Positions 17,425 through 26,582 of a stretch of 64,000 nt of DNA are shown here, one piece after another; the stretch's first letter is position 1, and every line of letters begins with the position of its first letter. Made by a program: the position numbers and the translations under genes. This DNA comes from Variovorax sp. PAMC28562 (GTDB lineage: Bacteria; Pseudomonadota; Gammaproteobacteria; Burkholderiales; Burkholderiaceae_C), in assembly GCF_014303735.1 (NCBI RefSeq), contig NZ_CP060296.1:1003501-1067500 (forward strand), written 5' to 3'. The notes below the pieces were generated by a model. The model saw only the letters and a list, made by a program, of their open reading frames with translations, did no database searches and was not told where the DNA came from.

Positions 17425-19560
17425 TCAGGCGGCGGGCAAGGTAAAGCGGAACACGGTGCCGCGCGGCCGATGCGGTGCAAAGACCAGCGCACCGCCATGT
17501 TGTTCGACGACCGTGCGACACAGGCTCAGGCCGAGCCCCATGCCGTCGGCCCGCGTGGTGAAGAAGGGCGTGAAGAGCCGCTCTTCGACATCCTCGCTGA
17601 TGCCACTGCCGATGTCGGCCACCGAGAACTCGACCCAACGACGGCCTTCTGCGGCGCGTGCGTTGCCATTGCTGTTCCCGTTTCTGTTGTCGGTGCCGCC
17701 AGCCAGCAGCACGCGCAGTTGCAGCACGCGGTCGACGAACTCCGGCAGGTCCATTGCCTGCATTCCGTTGCGTGACAGATTGAGCAGCACCTGCTCGACC
17801 AGCGTGCGGTCGCACAGCACGGCCGGCAACGGGTCTTCGAGCACCATGTCGATGCGCACTGAGAGCTTGCGCGCCTGCAATTGCACCAGCGGCAGCACGG
17901 CATCGATGAGCGCACGTGGCGCCACCGCCTCGCGCGTACGGTCGCGCCGCCGCACGAAGTCATGCACGCTGCGAATCACCTGCCCGGCGCGGTCGGCCTG
18001 CTCGGCGATGCGGCGCACGGCCATCGCGACTTCGACATTGGTGTCGATCACCGCGCCACGGTCCGCGTCATCCCGATCGGCTCCACCTTCGAGCAGGTTG
18101 AGCGAGCCGCTCGCATAGCTGGCAATCGCCGCGAGCGGCTGCGCGAGTTCGTGGCTCAGCAGCGAGGCCATCTCGCCGACGGTCGCGAGTCTGGCGCTGG
18201 CCTGCAGCCGCTCCTGGCTGGCGCGCGACAGTTCTTCGATGCGACGCTGCTCGCTGACATCGATGAAGGCGCTCATCCAGCCGGTTTGCACGCGCTGTGC
18301 GTTGAGCAGCGGCGCCTCGAAGATCAGCACCGGAAAGCGCGAGCCGTCCTTGCGCATGAAGACCGATTCGAAGCCTTCGCGCGGTGGCACGCCGCCGGCC
18401 AGACGATGCGCTTGTCGCTGCTGATATTCGTGCGCCAGTTCGGTCGGCCAATAGGGCGCCTCGGGCATGCCGGGGGCGTCGCGATGACCCGTCTCCGATC
18501 CAGCCGTCTCCCCGTGCCCGGCCATCAATTCTTCTGCGCTGAAACCGACCATCTCGCAGAAGGCCGGGTTGACATAGGTGAGCCGGCCGCGGAGGTCGCG
18601 CGCGCGCAGGCCGGTGATCACCGAGTCTTCCATCGCCTTGCGGAACGCGAGCGTCTCGGCAAGTTCAAACTCCGCCTTGAGGCGCCTTCGCGTGTCGCGT
18701 GCCAGCAGCACCAGCACCGACACCAGCGCGATCGAGATGGCGGTGACCAGCGCGGTCAGCAGGTTGGGGAAGATATCGGGCGCAGCGCGCCAGCCGTCGA
18801 CGCGCAGCATGAGCGTGACGCCCGGCAAGTCGACCAGCTGCTGCGAAGTGAAGATGCGCGTGCCGGCGCGACGGCGCACGCCGATGATGGCGAGCCGCGT
18901 GCCATCGGGCTCCGCAAAGGCGACCTCCTGGCCGCGTGCGAGCGTCGGGCCGAGCAGCTCGGTCAGCATGTCGCGCAAGCCATAGGTCGCAACCAGATAA
19001 CCGCCCTCGATCGGCACGCACAGCTCCATCAGTTCGATGCCACCGCCTTCGGGCATCGGCACATAGTGGCTCGGCGAATAGGCCGGTGCCACCAGCTTGC
19101 GCGCCGTGGTGCAGGCCAGCGCCACATCGTTTTGCTCGCTGCCCCGCGTGACCTTGTCGAAGATGCGCATGCGATAGGGTGTTTCGAGCACGGCCAAAGG
19201 CGTCAGACCCGCATCGCGCCGCTCCAGCCGGACCATCTCGCGGTGCTCGCGCAGCAGCGCTGCTGCCTCGGGTGGCCACGCTGCATCGCCTGGCGCGTTT
19301 TGCGCGGGCAACCGCAACGCACGCAGGCCTTGAATGTTGCGCTGGAGACTGCCGCGCAAATCAGCTACTGCGTCGGTGGTGTCGCGATCGAGCGCGGCCT
19401 GGGCTTGCTCGACCTCATGGCGCCCCGCCAGCCAGACCACGGTGCCCAGCAATGCAAGCACGAGCATGGCGAGCAACAGCCACAGATACCAGCGCTGCCA
19501 GGCGTTGCGCTCGAAGCCAGGGACGCTCACCACACGCTCATGCTTCGAGCGGCAAGGCAT
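17425..19560 (-). CDS. membrane PAS histidine kinase, partner of the FixJ-like regulator
   Basis: 711 residues if the ATG at 19560 is used; two in-frame GTG codons near 19533 are alternatives and no strong ribosome site decides. A membrane segment near 22-45 (WYLWLLLAMLVLALLG) is followed by a periplasmic sensor region. A second membrane segment lies near 275-298, then a PAS domain (LTYVNPAFCEMVGFSAEEL). The HisKA-type region has His470 in SHELAQPLAAIASY. The ATPase has the N box (EQVLLNLSRNGMQAM), G1 (ADIGSGIS), F box (FTPFFTT) and G2 (GMGLGLSL). The HELAQPL pattern and partner are FixL/DctB-like, but no haem PAS residues were identified, so the signal is unknown. Its 5' end overlaps a nitrilase remnant, suggesting a rearrangement boundary. 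Confidence 0.9.
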   Translation of the reverse strand: MPCRSKHERVVSVPGFERNAWQRWYLWLLLAMLVLALLGTVVWLAGRHEVEQAQAALDRDTTDAVADLRGSLQRNIQGLRALRLPAQNAPGDAAWPPEAAALLREHREMVRLERRDAGLTPLAVLETPYRMRIFDKVTRGSEQNDVALACTTARKLVAPAYSPSHYVPMPEGGGIELMELCVPIEGGYLVATYGLRDMLTELLGPTLARGQEVAFAEPDGTRLAIIGVRRRAGTRIFTSQQLVDLPGVTLMLRVDGWRAAPDIFPNLLTALVTAISIALVSVLVLLARDTRRRLKAEFELAETLAFRKAMEDSVITGLRARDLRGRLTYVNPAFCEMVGFSAEELMAGHGETAGSETGHRDAPGMPEAPYWPTELAHEYQQRQAHRLAGGVPPREGFESVFMRKDGSRFPVLIFEAPLLNAQRVQTGWMSAFIDVSEQRRIEELSRASQERLQASARLATVGEMASLLSHELAQPLAAIASYASGSLNLLEGGADRDDADRGAVIDTNVEVAMAVRRIAEQADRAGQVIRSVHDFVRRRDRTREAVAPRALIDAVLPLVQLQARKLSVRIDMVLEDPLPAVLCDRTLVEQVLLNLSRNGMQAMDLPEFVDRVLQLRVLLAGGTDNRNGNSNGNARAAEGRRWVEFSVADIGSGISEDVEERLFTPFFTTRADGMGLGLSLCRTVVEQHGGALVFAPHRPRGTVFRFTLPAA

Positions 19561-19624
19561 GCGTGCGCGCCAGATTGACCCCGCGCGAAACGGCGGAAAC
19601 CATCTGGATCGCAGCGACTTTCAT
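19538..19624 (-). pseudogene. 5' remnant of a carbon-nitrogen hydrolase (nitrilase family) gene
   Basis: 28 codons beginning MKVAAIQMVSAVSRGVNLAR, which is the typical first strand and helix of nitrilase/omega-amidase proteins. Its ATG overlaps the yhdP stop codon (ATGA). The frame ends after HALPLEA, where the rest of the enzyme (the E-K-C catalytic residues) should follow but the histidine kinase gene begins. In relatives, as I recall, a nitrilase gene and tldD follow yhdP. Here only the head remains. Confidence 0.65.
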
Positions 19625-22600
19625 TGCTTGATCTCCGTGTTGGACGGTAGGCCAGGCGCCGTCGACGATCCCGCCAGTGGCGTTCGGCGCGCCACTTTGG
19701 TGATCTTCGGGTCGGTCCACGAGCCTTCGATCTGGAACTCCTGCGTGGCGGCTGCGGACAACGGCTTGCTCAGCAACCACTGCGCCAGGAAGGTGCCCAG
19801 CCCGATGGCCGGATTGATGGCAGTAGCGACCAGCGCAGCCGTGCCGGCCGTGATCTCGGGCACCACCACCACGCGCAAATTTTGCGTCTCGCGCGCAATG
19901 TCGGCCGAGCCCTCCAGTAACGCCGCTGCGTTCACGCCCTTCATCTGCAGGTTGTTGGTGGTGGCCGTGCCATCGACGATGCGGGCATCGCCGCGCACGA
20001 AATCGAAGGAGAAGCCCTGGCTGAACACATCGCGGAAATCGAGCGTGAGCCGGCGCGGCAACGCCTGCAGGTTGAGTACGCCGAGCAGCTTGGCCAAGCC
20101 CGGGTCGGCCTTCAAAAACTGGCCTGATTCGACATCGACCTGCAGTTGTCCGTTGAGGCTCGGATAGTCGAGCGAGAACGGTGATCCTTGCCAGTCCACA
20201 TCACCGCCCAGCTTGCCTTTGCCGCGACGCAGAACGTCCTTCATGCCGAAGCGATTGAGCAGAGCCCCGGCATCGGCGATGTCGAGCTTGAAGTTCATCG
20301 AAGTGCGACGTGGTGCCGCACGGCTGCGCGGCGCGGCGCCCGGCACTGCCGCCCACGAACCCTGCGCGGTGAAGGTGGCTTCGGGCATCGTAAGGCTGAG
20401 CTTGTTGAGCTTCCATTCGCGCGTTGCGCCGCCGAGGTTGACGGCATCGATTTCGGCACGGCCGAGCCGCTTGCCGAGCAGCTCGAAATCATCGACCACC
20501 ACATCGAGCGCGGGCAGCGTGTCGGGTTGCTCGTCGAGCAGCGATTCGACCGCGTGCGCCTCGCTCGGCGCGATCTTCAAGCGCGCCAGTCGTGCGTGCA
20601 ATCGACCTGCCTGCGTGTGCCGATATTCGGCATAGCCACTCAGTTCGACGGCGTCGATGTTGGCCCGCCACAGCGTGCCGTCGCGCGTGCCGCCCAGCAC
20701 CACGTCGTGCAGCGTGCGGCCCGACACCGCGAGCTCCTTGGCACGCACGGCGATCATGGTCGGCAGATACGAGAGCGCATCGTCGGCGCTGGTGGCGTTG
20801 GCCACGGCCTCGGGCGCACTGCCGGTGGTCTCGGTAAAGAGCGCCTGCCAGGCCGCGAGGTCGAGCCGTGCAAGGTTGATGTTGGCCTGCACGCCACTGG
20901 GTGGCGGCGCAGCGGCTTCGCCCGCGTTCAGCCCGACTGCGATGAAGCCGCGCGACACCTTGGCATCGTCGCCCGACACATCGCGGACGTACTGCGCCGA
21001 TGCGACCTTGCCGAGTTCGACCGACAACTGGTCTTGCACCAGCGGCGTGCGGCCGGCGCGGGCCTCGCGCGACAACACTTTCTTCTCGACCTTGAGCGGC
21101 ATCGCTTCGTCGGCTGGCTTGGCAAGTGGCGCCGGCAAATTCAGCCCGAGGCCGACGAGGCTGCTGGTCAGCAGGAACTCGGGCGTGCCATCGCGCACCG
21201 ACAGCGAGGCGGCATAGCCAGCGCTGCCGGTCGCCTTGGTCGCCAGCCGCGCAAGCCAGTCGACCTCACGCGCGGCACGCAAGCCTTCAGCGGTCACGGT
21301 GCCCGTCGCCTTGAAGCTCAGGTCTTGCGGCGTGGCGCCCGCCCCCACGGCTGATCCACCAAAACGTCCCTTGCCTTCGATGCGCGTTTCGCCGCCCATC
21401 AAGCGCGCCTGCACGCCGGCCAGCGAGAAACCGCCTTCGGTGAAGTTCAGGGTGCCGCGCGCCTGCGTCAGCGCGGGTGCTTCGGGCACGAGTTGCAGGT
21501 CGTTGTCGGTCAGCGCAATGCTGGCCTGTACCTTTGCCTTGTCGACGGCCGCGAGCGGCAGGTCGAGCTTGAGCCGGTAGTCCGCATTGCCGGTAGCGCG
21601 CACCTTGCCCATCGGCTCGCCGAGCGGGCCAGCCAGCGCCGCGCCGGCATGCAGCAGCTCGGCCAGCGGCCCGCGCGCCTGTGCATCGACCTTCAGCAGC
21701 GCGGCCGGGTGCGCCATATCGGCGATCTGCGCTTCGGCCTTATCGATCTCGATGCCGGGCGCGCCGACGATGCGGCCACGCGCGTTGCGCACCAGCATGC
21801 CGGCGCGCTCGAACACCAGTTCGCCGGAAAGGCGATCGAGCGCCGGCCAGACGACCGCGGGTGACACACCCCGCGCCATGGCGCCGGTCGATTTGGCGAG
21901 CTGCGGCGGCACGTAGGCGTAGGTCACATCGGCCACCTTGGCCGCGATGCGAAAGTCGCCATCGCGCGGGTCCATGAAGGGCATGTCGTGCAGGTCGCCC
22001 TTGACGCGAAACTCCACGATGCTGGCGCTTCCCTTGTTGACGGCATCGCGCACGTAGTCGCGCGTCGGCTTGGGGATGTCGAGCGGCAGGTAGCGAAACA
22101 CGCGCGTGCCGTCGGCGCGGGTCAGCTTGCCCTGCAGGTCGAGCACGCCCGGGTGGCGGCTCTTGCCATGCGACACGGCCGGATCGCTGGTGCGCCAGGT
22201 GGCTTCGGCCTCGCCCTCGGCATCGGCGTTGGCAAAGCGCGCTTTCGACACCTGTACCTGCGCCTTGTCGCCGTCGAGCTTCCATTGCAGTTGCGACGAC
22301 AGCTGGTCGATCGGCACCACCGGCTCTTCGAACACGCCAGGCAAATCGAGCGCGCCCTTGGCGATCGACAAGCTCGCGGTGCCACCGGCCTGGCTGGCAT
22401 CGAACTCGGCGGTGGCACCGCGCAAGCCCGGCGTGCCGATGCGCACACCTTCCGGTGGCGCTTGCGAAGCCAGGCTGAAGCCGCTGACACGCCCTTTGGC
22501 CTGGTAGGTCTCAAGCGCATCGAACGGGCCTTGCCAACGCGTGTCGATGCGCTCGACCAGGCCGCGCGGCGCGAACGATTCGATGGCCTTGTGCGTGGCT

Positions 22601-23745
22601 TCGCCCAACGGCAGACGATCGGCGATGAGCGCGAGCGCGCCCAGGTCGAGACGATCGGCCTTGAATGCGCCGTGCTCCGCCGTCTTGCCGCGCGCCGGCG
22701 TGTGCTGAAACCACAGGTTGCCACCGGGCCAGCGCGAGCCGTCGGCGGTGTCGAACTGCAGGTCGCGGGTCGAAAATTCGAGCGTCTGGTCCTTCAACTG
22801 GCCGGCCAGCCGTCCGGTCACCGCGCGCAGCACCAGCGGCTGCAGCTTGTCGCCGAGCGAGGCATCGATTCGCGCCAGCCCGAGATCGGCCGCGCCGCCG
22901 ACGAGCTTGCCGCCGTCCACATCGGCCCAGACCCGCAACGCGCCGTTGCCTTCGCGAATGCGCGCGTCGAGCGCCACGTAGCGACCGAGCCGCGTGGCGT
23001 CGATGTTGGGCAGGTCGGCGTAGATCTGCCCGTTCCAGCTTTGCCACTTGCCGCTGTGCACCGACAGCAGTGGCTGGCGGAACTGGCCCCGCAACGTGAA
23101 GCGGTCCCCCCAACCTGCGGGCGGCGTGGCGTCGAGCCGCAACGCATGGCGCCGCGCGCTGTTGCGCGAGACGAACTCCACATTGGTCAGTAGCACCGGT
23201 TCGGCGTGGCGGCGCTCGTCGGTCCAGCGCACCGTGCCGCCCTGAATGATGAATTCGCGCTGGCCGAAGAACCAATCGGCCGCGCGCGTTTCTCCGGTGG
23301 TGTCGGTCGACACATCGAGACCAGCGACATGCAGCTTGCCTGCGGCATCGAGTCGCACTTCGAGCTGCGGGCTTTCGATATAGAGCTGCTCGAAGTTGGT
23401 CTTCCAGAGCGACCGCGGCGACACGCTCGCCACCACGCGCGACAGGCGCAACGCGTCGCGCTGTTGGGCGTCTTGCAGCACCACGTCGCGCAGCTCGAAA
23501 GTGGGGAACAAACCGTTCGATTGCGCGGTGATGGAACCGATGCGAACAGGTACCCCGATGACCCTGCTGGCTTGTGCCTCGAGCGCACCGCGGTATTCGC
23601 CGATTCGCGGCACAATCCATCCGTGTAGGACAAGCACTGACAGCGCGAAAACCAGCCACGCGCCCATCAGCAAACCCAACAGCCAGCGCGCCGTGACAGC
23701 GGTGACTTTGAGCAGACGTGAAGGGGAAGACACCGTGTCGTTCAT
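19621..23745 (-). CDS. yhdP: YhdP family AsmA-like membrane protein
   Basis: 1374 residues from the ATG at 23745 (MNDTVSSPSRLLKV). The upstream extension of the frame is antisense to glnE and not credible. One N-terminal membrane segment (WLLGLLMGAWLVFALSVLVL, about 22-45) precedes a very long beta-rich periplasmic part with the DUF3971 and AsmA-like C-terminal regions (for example RTSMNFKLDIADAGALLNRFG, and the near-C-terminal LQMKGVNAAALLEGSADI). YhdP/TamB-type proteins form bridges that move phospholipids between inner and outer membrane. The gene is divergent from glnE with 25 bases between the start codons. Its stop overlaps the start of the nitrilase remnant. Confidence 0.9.
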   Translation of the reverse strand: MNDTVSSPSRLLKVTAVTARWLLGLLMGAWLVFALSVLVLHGWIVPRIGEYRGALEAQASRVIGVPVRIGSITAQSNGLFPTFELRDVVLQDAQQRDALRLSRVVASVSPRSLWKTNFEQLYIESPQLEVRLDAAGKLHVAGLDVSTDTTGETRAADWFFGQREFIIQGGTVRWTDERRHAEPVLLTNVEFVSRNSARRHALRLDATPPAGWGDRFTLRGQFRQPLLSVHSGKWQSWNGQIYADLPNIDATRLGRYVALDARIREGNGALRVWADVDGGKLVGGAADLGLARIDASLGDKLQPLVLRAVTGRLAGQLKDQTLEFSTRDLQFDTADGSRWPGGNLWFQHTPARGKTAEHGAFKADRLDLGALALIADRLPLGEATHKAIESFAPRGLVERIDTRWQGPFDALETYQAKGRVSGFSLASQAPPEGVRIGTPGLRGATAEFDASQAGGTASLSIAKGALDLPGVFEEPVVPIDQLSSQLQWKLDGDKAQVQVSKARFANADAEGEAEATWRTSDPAVSHGKSRHPGVLDLQGKLTRADGTRVFRYLPLDIPKPTRDYVRDAVNKGSASIVEFRVKGDLHDMPFMDPRDGDFRIAAKVADVTYAYVPPQLAKSTGAMARGVSPAVVWPALDRLSGELVFERAGMLVRNARGRIVGAPGIEIDKAEAQIADMAHPAALLKVDAQARGPLAELLHAGAALAGPLGEPMGKVRATGNADYRLKLDLPLAAVDKAKVQASIALTDNDLQLVPEAPALTQARGTLNFTEGGFSLAGVQARLMGGETRIEGKGRFGGSAVGAGATPQDLSFKATGTVTAEGLRAAREVDWLARLATKATGSAGYAASLSVRDGTPEFLLTSSLVGLGLNLPAPLAKPADEAMPLKVEKKVLSREARAGRTPLVQDQLSVELGKVASAQYVRDVSGDDAKVSRGFIAVGLNAGEAAAPPPSGVQANINLARLDLAAWQALFTETTGSAPEAVANATSADDALSYLPTMIAVRAKELAVSGRTLHDVVLGGTRDGTLWRANIDAVELSGYAEYRHTQAGRLHARLARLKIAPSEAHAVESLLDEQPDTLPALDVVVDDFELLGKRLGRAEIDAVNLGGATREWKLNKLSLTMPEATFTAQGSWAAVPGAAPRSRAAPRRTSMNFKLDIADAGALLNRFGMKDVLRRGKGKLGGDVDWQGSPFSLDYPSLNGQLQVDVESGQFLKADPGLAKLLGVLNLQALPRRLTLDFRDVFSQGFSFDFVRGDARIVDGTATTNNLQMKGVNAAALLEGSADIARETQNLRVVVVPEITAGTAALVATAINPAIGLGTFLAQWLLSKPLSAAATQEFQIEGSWTDPKITKVARRTPLAGSSTAPGLPSNTEIKQ

Positions 23746-23770
23746 TGAGAGTCGCGCTGTATCAGGAATT

Positions 23771-26578
23771 ATGACTGCCAGCCTCCAGACGGGTTCCACC
23801 GAAGACGGTGATACGACAGCCGGTGCCGCGTTGGCGCCGCTGGCTTCACCGTTGTCGTCGCACTCGCGCTTCGTGCAGCGACTGCGACGCCGATACGCGG
23901 CTGAATTGACCCTGCTGCCGAAGGGCACACCGACGCGCGCAACGATGCAAATCGCCTTCGATGCGTTGCAGGCACGCGGCGACAAAGTGAGTGGTGTCAA
24001 CGTTGCCGATGCGCTGCGCACCGTGCGCCAGTTGGTGATGGAGCGCCTGGCCGTGCTCGACTGCGACGAAGGCGCACCGCTCGCCGATGTCGTTCGCGCC
24101 GTGACCGAGCTGGCCGAGTTCGCACTCGATGTCGCCTGCCGCACCGCGTTGTCGGAACTCGAAGCCATCCACGGCGCGCCGCTTGGTGAAGAAGAAAAGG
24201 TTGGCCAAGTCGCGCAATTGTGGGTCGTCGGGATGGGCAAGCTCGGCGCGCGCGAACTCAATGTGTCGAGCGATATCGACCTCATCTACCTGTACGACCA
24301 CGACGGCGAAACGGCGGGCAACGCCGAAGGCCGCGGCAAGCTGTCGAACCAGGAATATTTCGCGCGGGCGGTCAAGCGCATCTATGCGCTGGTCGGAGAC
24401 ACGACGGAGCACGGCTTCGTCTTTCGCATCGACCTGGCATTGCGTCCCAACGGCAACTCCGGGCCAACGGTGGTGTCGCTCGACGCGCTCGAGGAATACT
24501 TGCAGGTGCAGGGCCGCGAGTGGGAACGCTTTGCGTGGCTCAAGAGCCGCGTGGTGGCGCCTTCGTCGGCAGTGGCCGATGGCTCGGCACAGGCGCTGCG
24601 CGGCGTGGTGCTGCCGTTCGTCTTTCGTCGCTACCTCGACTACAGCGTGTTCGATTCGCTGCGCATCCTGCATCGGCAGATCCGCGAACAGTCGGCGCGC
24701 CGCAGCGCCGGGCGGCCGGAGCGGGCCAACGACGTCAAGCTGTCGCGTGGAGGCATCCGCGAGATCGAGTTCACCGTGCAATTGCTGCAGGTGGTGCGCG
24801 GCGGGCAGTTCCCGGAGCTGCGCACGCGGCCCACGCTCGACGCCTTGCAGCGGCTGGCACGCGCTGGCCTGATGCCGCAGGAAACCGCGGATGCGATGGC
24901 CGCTGCCTATGAATTTTTGCGCCGTGTCGAACACCGCATCCAGTACCTCGACGACCAGCAGACGCACATGCTGCCGGTCAGCGACGACGACCTGCGCTGG
25001 ATCGCTGCGACTCTGGGTTTCAACGGCGTCTGCCCGTTTTTGGAACAGCTCGATACGCACCGCGAGTTCGTCGCGGAGGAGTTCGACAAGCTGCTCGGCG
25101 GCGAAAAGAACTGCAGCAAATGCAAAGGTGGCAAGAGCAGCGGCACCTCGGGCGAACTGGCCGATTTGATCGACAGCCTGCCGCCGGCTTTCGGTGAGCG
25201 CATCAAGGCCTGGTGCGAGCATCCGCGCATCCTGGCGTTGCGCGACGACACGCGGGCACGGCTGCGGCAGTTGGTGCAGCGCACCGCCCAATGGCTGCGC
25301 GAGCCCGACAGCGATGGCCCCGGCCAGATATCTCGCCACACCGATGCGGCGCTGCGCTGGGCCGACTGGATCGAGCCCTTGCTGCGCCGGGAAAGCTACC
25401 TCGCGCTGCTGGTCGAACGGCCGGCCGTGCAGGAGCGCTTGCTGCGCTTGCTGGGCTCGGCCAAATGGCCAGCGCGCTACCTCACGCAAAACCCGGGCGT
25501 CATCGATGAACTGGCCAGCGACGAAATGCTCCTGGGCCGTTTCGACGCCGCGGATTTCGAGCGTGAGCTGGAAGCGCGGCATGCATCGCTGCGCGGCACC
25601 GGCGAGGCCGACGAAGAGCGCCTGCTCAACCTGCTGCGCCATGCACATCACGCCGAGCTGTTTCGCACACTGGCACGCGACGTCGATGGCCGCATCACGG
25701 TGGAACAGGTGGCAGACGACCTGAGCGCGCTGGCCGACGTGGTGCTGCGTGTGACCGCGCGCTGGTGCTGGAAGCAAGTGCGCAACCCGCATCGTGAAGA
25801 GCCGCAGTGCGCCATCATCGGCTACGGCAAGCTGGGCGGCAAAGAGCTCGGCTACGGCAGCGATCTCGACATCGTTTTCGTCTACGAAGACGACGACGAA
25901 CGCGCCGGCGACGTTTACGCGACCTATGTGCGCAAGTTGATCAACTGGCTCACCGTGAAAACGCGTGAGGGCGACCTCTTCGACATCGACACGGCCCTGC
26001 GGCCCAACGGCAACTCGGGCTTGCTTGCCAGCAGCTTCGCGGCCTACGAAAGGTACCAACTGGGCCGCGGCAGCAACACCGCGTGGACGTGGGAGCACCA
26101 GGCCATGACGCGTGCCCGCTTCGTGCTCGGTGATGCCGCGCTCGGCGCGCGTTTCGACGCCGTACGCAAGGCCGTCATCGTGGCGCCTAGGGACCGCGAC
26201 GCGCTCAAGGCCGAGATCATCGCGATGCGCGACAAGGTGCGCGCCGCGCGACCGGTGAAGGCCGGCAAATTCGACGTCAAGCACAGCCGCGGCGGCATGG
26301 TCGATGCCGAATTCGCGGTGCAATTCCTCGTGCTCTGCGCGGCCAAGGCGCACCCGGAACTGATCGACAACGTCGGCAACATCGCACTGCTGCTGCGGGC
26401 CGAAGCCGCCGGCTTGCTGCCTGAAGGCGTCGGGCGCGGTGCTGCTTCGGCGTACCGCGAATTGCGCCGTGTGCAGCATCGGGCGCGTCTTAACGAAGAG
26501 CCGACGCAGGTCGACCTGCCAGGCCTGGCGGTCGAGCGCGAAGCGATGCTGGCGCTGTGGAAGGCCGTGTTTGGTTGA
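23771..26578 (+). CDS. glnE: bifunctional glutamine synthetase adenylyltransferase/deadenylase
   Basis: 935 residues from the ATG at 23771 (MTASLQTGSTEDGD), preceded closely by AGGAA; the family length is about 920-980. Two nucleotidyltransferase domains are visible. The N-terminal one near residue 150 has GMGKLGARELNVSSDIDL. The C-terminal one near residue 682 has GYGKLGGKELGYGSDLDI; each has the DxD pair. Each is followed by its helical domain (GGIREIEFTVQLLQ, and GGMVDAEFAVQFLV). It adds AMP to glutamine synthetase and removes it in response to PII and glutamine. Oddity: near residues 445-458 an insert with two cysteines (NCSKCKGGKSSG) sits between the first half and the linker. Confidence 0.95.
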   Translation: MTASLQTGSTEDGDTTAGAALAPLASPLSSHSRFVQRLRRRYAAELTLLPKGTPTRATMQIAFDALQARGDKVSGVNVADALRTVRQLVMERLAVLDCDEGAPLADVVRAVTELAEFALDVACRTALSELEAIHGAPLGEEEKVGQVAQLWVVGMGKLGARELNVSSDIDLIYLYDHDGETAGNAEGRGKLSNQEYFARAVKRIYALVGDTTEHGFVFRIDLALRPNGNSGPTVVSLDALEEYLQVQGREWERFAWLKSRVVAPSSAVADGSAQALRGVVLPFVFRRYLDYSVFDSLRILHRQIREQSARRSAGRPERANDVKLSRGGIREIEFTVQLLQVVRGGQFPELRTRPTLDALQRLARAGLMPQETADAMAAAYEFLRRVEHRIQYLDDQQTHMLPVSDDDLRWIAATLGFNGVCPFLEQLDTHREFVAEEFDKLLGGEKNCSKCKGGKSSGTSGELADLIDSLPPAFGERIKAWCEHPRILALRDDTRARLRQLVQRTAQWLREPDSDGPGQISRHTDAALRWADWIEPLLRRESYLALLVERPAVQERLLRLLGSAKWPARYLTQNPGVIDELASDEMLLGRFDAADFERELEARHASLRGTGEADEERLLNLLRHAHHAELFRTLARDVDGRITVEQVADDLSALADVVLRVTARWCWKQVRNPHREEPQCAIIGYGKLGGKELGYGSDLDIVFVYEDDDERAGDVYATYVRKLINWLTVKTREGDLFDIDTALRPNGNSGLLASSFAAYERYQLGRGSNTAWTWEHQAMTRARFVLGDAALGARFDAVRKAVIVAPRDRDALKAEIIAMRDKVRAARPVKAGKFDVKHSRGGMVDAEFAVQFLVLCAAKAHPELIDNVGNIALLLRAEAAGLLPEGVGRGAASAYRELRRVQHRARLNEEPTQVDLPGLAVEREAMLALWKAVFG

Positions 26579-26582
26579 GGCG

